Position numbers and translations under genes: made by a program | Origin: Ruminococcus sp. UBA3665 | GTDB lineage: Bacteria; Bacillota; Clostridia; Oscillospirales; Ruminococcaceae | Direction of reading: 5' to 3' | Assembly (NCBI GenBank): GCA_002373165.1 | Contig: DFJS01000015.1 | Span: forward strand, 1 to 23,086 | Length of the DNA: 23,086 nt | Shown: positions 15,369 to 21,666 of the stretch, piece after piece | Layout: each line of letters starts with the position of its first letter | Numbering within the stretch: position 1 is the stretch's first letter | The notes under the pieces: model-generated | What the model saw: only the letters and a program-made list of their open reading frames with translations | Databases searched by the model: none | What the model was told of the DNA's origin: nothing

Positions 15369-16386
15369 ACTGATGATAGAAGAAGGCGAACTTCAGGGAT
15401 TTGCCTTAGGGTCTTCTGCGGAAAAGCTTGTGATTCCGGACGGCGTGACAAGCATTGCCAACCGTGCATTTTGTGTCAATGAAGAACTGCGGCAGGTTGT
15501 CATTCCGGATACGGTTGTATCAATCGGAAATTCGGCATTTGATCACTGCACCCATCTGGAAGAAGTCCGCATTCCGGAAAACCTGACAAAATTCGGCTGG
15601 CATGTGTTTGAAGGCACGCCGTGGAGCAGACAGTTTCAGGATGGTTTTGTGATTGTCAACGGAATTCTGCTTTCCTATACAGGGCAGAAAAAAGAAGTGC
15701 TGTTTCCGGGCGGCATCCGGCATATCAATCAATATGCCCTTCGCGGCCAGAAAGAAATCAAAAGAATTATTCTGCCGGAAGGTGTGGAAAGCATCGGCGA
15801 AGGCGCATTTTCTTTTTGCTACAGGCTGGAAGAAGCAATTCTTCCGGATAGTGTGAAAAATATCGAGCGCAATGCATTTGAAAGCTGTCATCTTCTGAAA
15901 GGAATTCGGCTTCCGTCAGTTCCGGATGAGATTTTATGGAATGCCTTTATGGGCTGTCTGAGTCTGGAGCGCAGACCCGTCGGCGTGTATCGGGGGAATG
16001 TTCTGTTCACGTTTCCGGAATACTTAAACGGTACAGTGCATATCAGCTATCTGCTCCGCACCCGGGATTATCAGAACGCAGAAACAATGATCTGTCCGGA
16101 AATTATGCATGATCTGATCTTTCAGCTGCATGTTCTGGATTTCGATCCGGACGGCACAGAGGATTATATCCGGAAGCATTTTCCGGAAATGATTCCGATT
16201 CTTATCCGGATGAATGATGAAATTCTGGTTCAGAAATTATTTCATCAGTTTCCGGAACTGCTTCTGAATTTTGATAATATCATGATTCAGGAGGCCAACC
16301 GGCAGGGGAAATATCAGTTGCAAATGCTGATTCTGAATGAAAAATATCAGCACGGCAGTTTCTCTAAGAAAGATTTTACATTATAA
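15355..16386 (+). CDS. Leucine-rich repeat protein (LRR_5/BspA-like), apparently cytoplasmic
   Basis: The 343-residue protein carries at least five repeats of the BspA type (consensus near L-x-x-[IV]-x-[IL]-P-x-[GS/T]-V-x-x-I-x-x-x-A-F-x-x-C) between about residues 22 and 200, for example LVIPDGVTSIANRAFCV, VVIPDTVVSIGNSAFDHC, IILPEGVESIGEGAFSFC and AILPDSVKNIERNAFESC. The C-terminal third is not repeated and looks helical (IRKHFPEMIPILIRMNDEIL...). There is no signal peptide or anchor, unlike most secreted BspA-like proteins. It starts inside the end of ftsW (14-base overlap; SD GAGGA 7 bases before the ATG) and precedes murG, where murD or other cell-wall genes might be expected. It is translationally coupled to ftsW, which suggests a role as a binding partner in wall synthesis; this is inference. 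Confidence 0.85.
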   Translation: MKKIKLMIEEGELQGFALGSSAEKLVIPDGVTSIANRAFCVNEELRQVVIPDTVVSIGNSAFDHCTHLEEVRIPENLTKFGWHVFEGTPWSRQFQDGFVIVNGILLSYTGQKKEVLFPGGIRHINQYALRGQKEIKRIILPEGVESIGEGAFSFCYRLEEAILPDSVKNIERNAFESCHLLKGIRLPSVPDEILWNAFMGCLSLERRPVGVYRGNVLFTFPEYLNGTVHISYLLRTRDYQNAETMICPEIMHDLIFQLHVLDFDPDGTEDYIRKHFPEMIPILIRMNDEILVQKLFHQFPELLLNFDNIMIQEANRQGKYQLQMLILNEKYQHGSFSKKDFTL

Positions 16387-16417
16387 GAAATCATTATTCT
16401 GAAAGGATCTGGGTTTT

Positions 16418-17545
16418 ATGAAAGTTTTACTTGCAGGCGGCGGCACAGGCGGCCATATCAATCCGGCACTGGCAATCGCCGGAATTATCAAAGAACATGT
16501 TCCGGATGCGGAATTCCTTTTCGCCGGAACGCCCAACGGTATGGAAGCTAAACTGATTCCGCAGGCCGGCTATCCGATTGAGTTTATCAAAGTTGCCGGA
16601 TTCCAGAGAAAAATCAATCTGGAAAATATCGGCCGGAATATCAAGGCACTGTACTATCTGGCAGGTTCCGGCAGAAGAGCAAAGCAGATTATTCAGGAAT
16701 TTGAACCGGATCTTGCTGTCGGAACAGGCGGCTATGTGGCAGGGCCGGTCATCCGCATGGCCGCTAAGATGGGCATTCCCACGGCCATTCATGAACAGAA
16801 TGCCTATCCTGGCGTGACAAACAAGCTTCTAGCCAAAGAAGTCGATCATGTCATGCTGACTGTGGAAGAGGCTCTTAAATATTTCGATCAGAATATTAAT
16901 TATACCGTCACAGGACTGCCCGTCCGCGCACAGCTGATGCAGAAAACGAAAGCACAGGCTCGTGCCGAACTCGGCTTTGACGACAGTTTCTGTATTTTAT
17001 CCTTCGGCGGAAGCCTCGGCGCAGGATGCATCAATGACACTATGGCAGAAGTCCTGAAATGGCATGTTTCCAAAAAATTAAAAATCAATCATATTCACGG
17101 CTACGGCGGCATGGGAAAAGATACCTTCCCGGCCAAAATGAAAGAATACGGCGTTCCGCTGAAAAACCGCCGCACCAGAATTACTGAATATATCAATGAT
17201 ATGGATACCTGCATGGCCGCTGCCGATTTAGTTGTCTGCCGTTCCGGCGCAAATGCCCTCGCCGAACTGGAAATGCTCGGCAAACCGTCAATTCTGATTC
17301 CGTCCCCGATTGTCGCCGGAAATCATCAGTATCATAATGCTATGGTGCTGGGCAATGCCGGCGCGGCCATCGTCATCGAACAGAAAGATGTCACATCCAA
17401 AAAAATGATCTCCAAAATCCGGAAATTGTACAAAGACCCCGAAAAACTCCAGAGTATGGCCAGAAACGCCGCCGCACTGGCAGTGCATGATACAGATGAC
17501 AGAATCTGGGGCGTAATTAATTCGCTGATGCAGGAAAGCGAATAA
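16418..17545 (+). CDS. murG: MurG, lipid II-forming N-acetylglucosaminyltransferase
   Basis: The 375-residue GT-B enzyme transfers GlcNAc from UDP-GlcNAc to lipid I at the inner face of the membrane. It has the glycine loop LLAGGGTGGHINPALAIA (G7-H13), VGTGGYVAGPV, IHEQNAYPGVTNK, LSFGGSLGA and the UDP-GlcNAc-binding VVCRSGANALAELEMLGKPSILIPSP followed by the conserved N-H-Q. Length is normal. AAAGGA precedes the ATG by 10 bases. The presence of MurG means lipid I must be made, which sharpens the puzzle of the degenerate MraY two genes upstream. Confidence 0.95.
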   Translation: MKVLLAGGGTGGHINPALAIAGIIKEHVPDAEFLFAGTPNGMEAKLIPQAGYPIEFIKVAGFQRKINLENIGRNIKALYYLAGSGRRAKQIIQEFEPDLAVGTGGYVAGPVIRMAAKMGIPTAIHEQNAYPGVTNKLLAKEVDHVMLTVEEALKYFDQNINYTVTGLPVRAQLMQKTKAQARAELGFDDSFCILSFGGSLGAGCINDTMAEVLKWHVSKKLKINHIHGYGGMGKDTFPAKMKEYGVPLKNRRTRITEYINDMDTCMAAADLVVCRSGANALAELEMLGKPSILIPSPIVAGNHQYHNAMVLGNAGAAIVIEQKDVTSKKMISKIRKLYKDPEKLQSMARNAAALAVHDTDDRIWGVINSLMQESE

Positions 17546-17602
17546 TTTCTGCACCGCCCGGACACTTCTTACATACTATGCAGAATGAAAGGAGTGTCAG
17601 TT

Positions 17603-18856
17603 ATGCAGAAATTTGTGATACACGGAGGAAAGCGGCTGGAAGGTGACATCACAGTACAGGGAGCTAAAAACAGTGCTCTGCCGATTCTGTCAGCCGCTAT
17701 GCTCTGCCCGGAAGAAAGTATTCTGGAAAACTGTCCGGAACTTTCCGATGTCTATGCCGCCTGCCGGATTCTCAGCAGTGCCGGCTGTGACTGCCGGATG
17801 CAGAATCATACTGTCACGGTCAAGGCCGACAGTATCCGGAATTCTGAAATCCCGGAAGATATGATGCAGGAAATGCGTTCGTCAATTATTTTTCTCGGAG
17901 CTATGCTCGGCAGAACAGGCTGCTGCCGGCTGGGTTATCCGGGAGGATGTGAACTCGGTTCGCGGCCGATTGATCTGCATTTGCAGGCATTCCGCAAAAT
18001 GGGCGTAAAAATTCAGGAGGAAAACGGCATTCTGACCTGTACTGCGCCGGGCGGTCTGCATGGTGCCAAAATTCATCTGCAATTCCCGTCCGTGGGCGCA
18101 ACGGAAAATATCATGCTGGCGGCAGTGCTCGCCGAGGGAGAAACAAGTATCACCAATGCCGCCCGCGAACCGGAAATTTCTGATCTGGCAAACTATCTCA
18201 GAAACTGCGGCGCAAATATCACAGGAGAAGGAAGCAGTACAATCGTCATTCAGGGCGTGAAGGAACTGCACGGCTGTACATACCGGATTATGCCTGACCG
18301 GATTGTGGCAGCTACCTGGCTGGCCGCGGCGGCCGTCACAGGCGGAACCATCCGGCTGCTGGAGGCCGATACCCCCAGCATGGAAGGCATTCTTGATATC
18401 TGGGAACAGATGCATTGTCAGTGCAGCTATACGGAAAAGACAATCTGCTTTTCTGCCGGAAAGCCGCTTCATGCCGTGCGTTTTCTGAAAACAATGCCGT
18501 ATCCGGGCTTTCCGACCGATGCCCAGGCAATTGTGACCGCGGCACTGTGCACGGCAAAAGGAACTTCTGTTATAGAAGAAACAATTTTTGAAAACCGTTT
18601 CCGTCATGTGGATGCGCTTGTCCGCATGGGAGCAGATATCCGGACGGCCGGACGGATTGCAGTCATCCGCGGAGTCCGTCAGCTGCACGGCGCACCCGTC
18701 AGCGCGACTGATCTGCGCGGCGGCGCGGCTCTGCTGACTGCCGCGCTTGGCGCACAGGGCGAAACCGTTCTTACAGAGCTTTCCCATATCGACAGAGGTT
18801 ACGACAGCCCTGAAAAAATTTTACAGTCTGTCGGAGCAGATATCCGCAGAGTTTAA
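17603..18856 (+). CDS. murA: UDP-N-acetylglucosamine 1-carboxyvinyltransferase
   Basis: The 417-residue enzyme transfers enolpyruvate from PEP to UDP-GlcNAc, the first committed step of peptidoglycan synthesis and the fosfomycin target. The N-terminus HGGKRLEGDITVQGAKNSALP carries the Lys-Asn pair (22-23) of the active site; Cys116 in GYPGGCELGSRPIDLH is the catalytic cysteine that fosfomycin alkylates. FPSVGATENIMLAA, MPDRIVAATWL, PYPGFPTDAQA, FENRFRHVDAL and DLRGGAALLTAALGAQG complete the family pattern. An ATG at 17585 is in frame, but AAAGGAG sits 8 bases before ATG 17603, so the later start is preferred. ftsQ follows after 25 bases. Confidence 0.94.
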   Translation: MQKFVIHGGKRLEGDITVQGAKNSALPILSAAMLCPEESILENCPELSDVYAACRILSSAGCDCRMQNHTVTVKADSIRNSEIPEDMMQEMRSSIIFLGAMLGRTGCCRLGYPGGCELGSRPIDLHLQAFRKMGVKIQEENGILTCTAPGGLHGAKIHLQFPSVGATENIMLAAVLAEGETSITNAAREPEISDLANYLRNCGANITGEGSSTIVIQGVKELHGCTYRIMPDRIVAATWLAAAAVTGGTIRLLEADTPSMEGILDIWEQMHCQCSYTEKTICFSAGKPLHAVRFLKTMPYPGFPTDAQAIVTAALCTAKGTSVIEETIFENRFRHVDALVRMGADIRTAGRIAVIRGVRQLHGAPVSATDLRGGAALLTAALGAQGETVLTELSHIDRGYDSPEKILQSVGADIRRV

Positions 18857-18881
18857 ATCTATTCACAGGAAGTGATCTGTT

Positions 18882-19784
18882 TTGAGAGATATCGAAAAAT
18901 TAAACATGGCACACGGCGCAAATTCACGCCGCATCCGCCGCCGCCGCCGCGGACGTTCGTTCTATGCGCTCCTGGTAGTCGTGCTGACGTTTGCGATTGT
19001 CGTTACACTCTCTATGACCGTGTTTTTTAATATCAAAGCGTTCCGGCTGACAGGCGATCAGATCTGCGGAGAAGAAGAACTTCTTGAAAAAATCGGCGTT
19101 TCGCTGGGCGATAATATGATGCGCCTGAATCTGGAAGAACTGGAACAGGCCGCCGAGGAAAATCTGCTGGATGCAGAATCTGTAACGCTGAAACGCCAGT
19201 TTCCCAGTACGCTGGTAATTGATATCCGCGCGGCTGTGCCGGCCTATAACGTCCGCTACGAGGACGGTACGCTGATTGTCAGCCGGAATAATAAAATCCT
19301 GAAAAACAGTATGGATCCTATGGACGGCCTGATCAGCATCATCGGCTATGCGCCGTCGGAAACAACTCCCGGAAAACATCTGGCCGCCCAGGAAGAACGC
19401 CATGATAAAATTCTGGCCGCCTTTCAGGAACTCATACAGGATACTTCTCTGGCCGTGCCGATTGTCTCGGTCAATATGACAGACCTGAATGATATCATTG
19501 TCAATTTTGATGACAGAATTGAATTCGATATGGGCAACTGGAGCGAAATTCCTTATAAAATCAGCTTTGCCGAACAGGTTATTGCCAAACAGCCCGCCGG
19601 AAAAGAAGGCTATCTGAACATGATTGGCTCGAATCAGTGTTCGTTCCGGAATAAATCTGATGTGCTGAATGCCGAAAAAACTGCCGAACTCCGTGCCGCT
19701 GCCCAGCAGGAAGCCGCGCTGGAAACAGAAACAGAATCTGCTTTGCCGGAAGAATCTCTTCCCGAAACTGAGCAGCTTGAATAA
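18882..19784 (+). CDS. ftsQ: Cell division protein FtsQ/DivIB
   Basis: The 300-residue bitopic protein starts with a very basic cytoplasmic tail (SRRIRRRRRGRS), one membrane helix at about residues 27-49, and an outside POTRA domain beginning FNIKAFRLTGDQICGEEELLEKIGVSLGDNMMRLN, followed by the beta domain (RQFPSTLVIDIRAAVPAYNVRYED). It links FtsL/DivIC and the septal synthase. The C-terminal tail is rich in Ala, Glu and Thr and looks disordered. The start is TTG 18882, preceded by AGGAAGTGATC, which pairs with the 16S rRNA tail. It is the last gene of the long cluster; I see no clear terminator before the ftsZ promoter. Confidence 0.9.
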   Translation: MRDIEKLNMAHGANSRRIRRRRRGRSFYALLVVVLTFAIVVTLSMTVFFNIKAFRLTGDQICGEEELLEKIGVSLGDNMMRLNLEELEQAAEENLLDAESVTLKRQFPSTLVIDIRAAVPAYNVRYEDGTLIVSRNNKILKNSMDPMDGLISIIGYAPSETTPGKHLAAQEERHDKILAAFQELIQDTSLAVPIVSVNMTDLNDIIVNFDDRIEFDMGNWSEIPYKISFAEQVIAKQPAGKEGYLNMIGSNQCSFRNKSDVLNAEKTAELRAAAQQEAALETETESALPEESLPETEQLE

Positions 19785-19874
19785 ATTTTCCTGTATATTT
19801 TTGTGAAAAACGCGTAAAAAACGGCAGGCAAAGTTGTATGTTTCAGGAAATTTAAAAATTTTGTCAAAAAACTA

Positions 19875-19903
19875 TTGCAAAATGAAAGCAGATGTGCTAA
19901 AAT
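19875..19903 (+). promoter_or_regulatory. Promoter of ftsZ
   Basis: TTGCAA (19875-19880), 17 bases and TAAAAT (19898-19903) with a TGC extended -10 lie in the 173-base ftsQ-ftsZ gap, about 55 bases before the ftsZ start. It lets ftsZ be transcribed independently of the upstream cluster. Confidence 0.78.
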
Positions 19904-19957
19904 AATATTATCTAAGTATTTTTTACGGAATTTTTTATTCTGGTAGGAGGAAATAAA

Positions 19958-21223
19958 ATGACAGACTTCATCTACGAAGAAGCATTTGAACCCGATGTGA
20001 ATATTAAAGTGATCGGTGTCGGCGGCGGCGGCGGCAACGCACTCAACTGCATGGTGGATTCAACCGATGTTAGCGATATTGAATATGTGACGATTAATAC
20101 TGATGCCAAGGCTCTGAAAAATTCCAAGGCTGCTACCCGGATTCAGATCGGCGCAAAACTGACCAAGGGCAGAGGCGCAGGCAATAAGCCGGAAATCGGC
20201 CAGCACAGCGCAGAAGAAAATATTGAAGAAATCGAAGCCGCTCTGAAAGGCGCAGATATGGTCTTCATCACTGCCGGTATGGGCGGCGGCACCGGTACAG
20301 GTGCGGCTCCCGTTGTCGCTAAGGCTGCCCAGCAGATGGGTATCCTGACCGTTGCGGTTGTGACAAAGCCGTTTGCGTTCGAGCGCGAACAGAAAATGCG
20401 CCAGGCAGAAGCCGGTATTGCAGAATTGCAGAAATATGTCGATTCCCTGATTGTCATCCCGAATGAAAAACTGCTCGCCGGACTGGAAAAAGCCCCCACA
20501 ATGAAAGAATCATTTGCGCTCTCTGATGATATTCTGAAAACCGGCGTGAAAAGCATCTCTGACCTGATTGTCGAAGAAGGCTATATTAATCTGGATTTTG
20601 CCGATGTTTCCACTACCATGAAGGGCGCAGGCTATGCACATATGGCCATCGGCCACGGCTCCGGCAAGGATAAGGCCATGGAAGCCGCCAAGGCCGTGAT
20701 CAGCAGCCCCCTGCTGGAAACTTCCATCGCCGGCGCAAGAAGACTGCTGATTAATATTGCCATGTCCGAAGATACGCTTGCTTCTGATGTCGATACGGCT
20801 TCTAAAATGATCACAGAGGCCGCCGCCCCGGATGTACAGTTCATTTTCGGCGCAGCTTTTAAAGAAGATATGCAGGACGAAATGTCCGTGACCGTCATCG
20901 CCGCAGACTTCTCCAACGGCGAAGAAGAATCCCACGAAGAAGCCCCGGAAGACCCCCCCGTTTCCAGATTCGCTCCTAAGACTTCCCGGTCTGCCAAACC
21001 CAAGAAAGAAGCTCCCCCTGTTGTCGAAGAAGAGGAAGAAGAACCGGAAGAATTTGAAGTGCCTGATGACGAAGAAGAGGAAGCAGCAGCTCCGCCCCCG
21101 AAGCGTTCTTCCAGACCCGAACAGAACAGCTACATGCCCCGGCCTTCCGGTCAGCAGAAAAGACAGCCCTCTGTCAATGATATGGATATGCAGGAAATTT
21201 TCGATATCCTGGGAGGCAATTAA
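19958..21223 (+). CDS. ftsZ: Cell division GTPase FtsZ
   Basis: The 421-residue tubulin homologue polymerises into the Z-ring. Visible are VIGVGGGGGNALN (residues 18-30), the tubulin signature AGMGGGTGTGAAPVVA (106-121), the NTDAKAL loop, and the T7 loop NLDFADVSTTMKGAG that completes the GTPase site of the neighbouring subunit. The GTPase core ends near residue 320. The linker (about 325-400) is highly acidic, with runs of Glu and Asp, and proline-rich. The last residues, SVNDMDMQEIFDILGGN, do not resemble the usual conserved C-terminal peptide (D-I-P-x-F-[LI]-[RK]-[RK]) and lack the basic ending. TAGGAGG precedes the ATG. No ftsA lies nearby. FtsZ is certain; the altered tail is notable. 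Confidence 0.96.
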   Translation: MTDFIYEEAFEPDVNIKVIGVGGGGGNALNCMVDSTDVSDIEYVTINTDAKALKNSKAATRIQIGAKLTKGRGAGNKPEIGQHSAEENIEEIEAALKGADMVFITAGMGGGTGTGAAPVVAKAAQQMGILTVAVVTKPFAFEREQKMRQAEAGIAELQKYVDSLIVIPNEKLLAGLEKAPTMKESFALSDDILKTGVKSISDLIVEEGYINLDFADVSTTMKGAGYAHMAIGHGSGKDKAMEAAKAVISSPLLETSIAGARRLLINIAMSEDTLASDVDTASKMITEAAAPDVQFIFGAAFKEDMQDEMSVTVIAADFSNGEEESHEEAPEDPPVSRFAPKTSRSAKPKKEAPPVVEEEEEEPEEFEVPDDEEEEAAAPPPKRSSRPEQNSYMPRPSGQQKRQPSVNDMDMQEIFDILGGN

Positions 21224-21226
21224 GCC

Positions 21227-21487
21227 ATGATTCCTGACGGCATGTTAAAATCGGCTTTGTTCGGCGGTTTTGAAAAAACTTCTGTGGAAGATTATCTGCA
21301 AAAACAGCTGGATATTCTCAATCAGCTCGAACTCCAGGTCGGACTGCCGCTGACTCAATTACAGCCGGCACTGCTTCAAAAAACCAGAATCGGCTCCGGT
21401 TATGACAAACAATCCGTTCTGGAGTATATCACCGCCCTCCAGCAGAATAGCATCACGCTGGAAGAAAAACTAAAAAAAGAAGAATGA
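21227..21487 (+). CDS. Small protein with two DivIVA-type motifs
   Basis: An 86-residue protein begins 3 bases after the ftsZ stop, with GGGAGG (inside the ftsZ 3' end) 10 bases before its ATG, so it is coupled to ftsZ. It contains two copies of a motif like the DivIVA N-terminal lipid-binding segment (F-G-G-[FY]-[DE]-K-x-x-V-x-x-[YF]-[IL]): ALFGGFEKTSVEDYLQKQL at residues about 10-28 and RIGSGYDKQSVLEYITALQ at about 55-73. The same motif opens the large protein at 21667. It ends in a short charged helix. It has no membrane helix. Acting with FtsZ or with the downstream coiled-coil protein at the membrane is inference; I know no named family for it. Confidence 0.82.
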   Translation: MIPDGMLKSALFGGFEKTSVEDYLQKQLDILNQLELQVGLPLTQLQPALLQKTRIGSGYDKQSVLEYITALQQNSITLEEKLKKEE

Positions 21488-21498
21488 CTGCATTTTTC

Positions 21499-21531
21499 GC
21501 TCCGGCTGTATAAAATGCCGGAGCTTTTCTT
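21499..21531 (+). terminator. Intrinsic terminator of the ftsZ unit
   Basis: GCTCCGGC (21499-21506) pairs with GCCGGAGC (21517-21524) across a 10-base loop, followed by TTTTCTT. It lies 11 bases after the 86-residue gene and separates it from the next promoter. Confidence 0.87.
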
Positions 21532-21584
21532 CCCGTTTCGTCAAATTGCACGAATTTTTAGTCAGGATTTTTACATAAATTCTC

Positions 21585-21613
21585 TTGCAACTGTAAGAAA
21601 AATATGTTATAAT
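21585..21613 (+). promoter_or_regulatory. Promoter of the coiled-coil gene
   Basis: TTGCAA (21585-21590), a 17-base spacer and TATAAT (21608-21613) with a TGT extended -10. It is the same arrangement as the ftsZ promoter and starts a separate transcription unit about 50 bases before the ATG. Confidence 0.82.
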
Positions 21614-21666
21614 ATTCACAGTAATATGTGCAGGAGTTTTTTCTGCAAAGAAAGTGAGTTGTTATT

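Noticed and set aside
17882..18787. Minus-strand frame of 301 codons opposite murA
   Set aside because: Shadow of a well-supported murA; no domain, no SD.
19785..19874. Terminator after ftsQ
   Set aside because: The gap is T- and A-rich, but no stem of useful length precedes a T-run.
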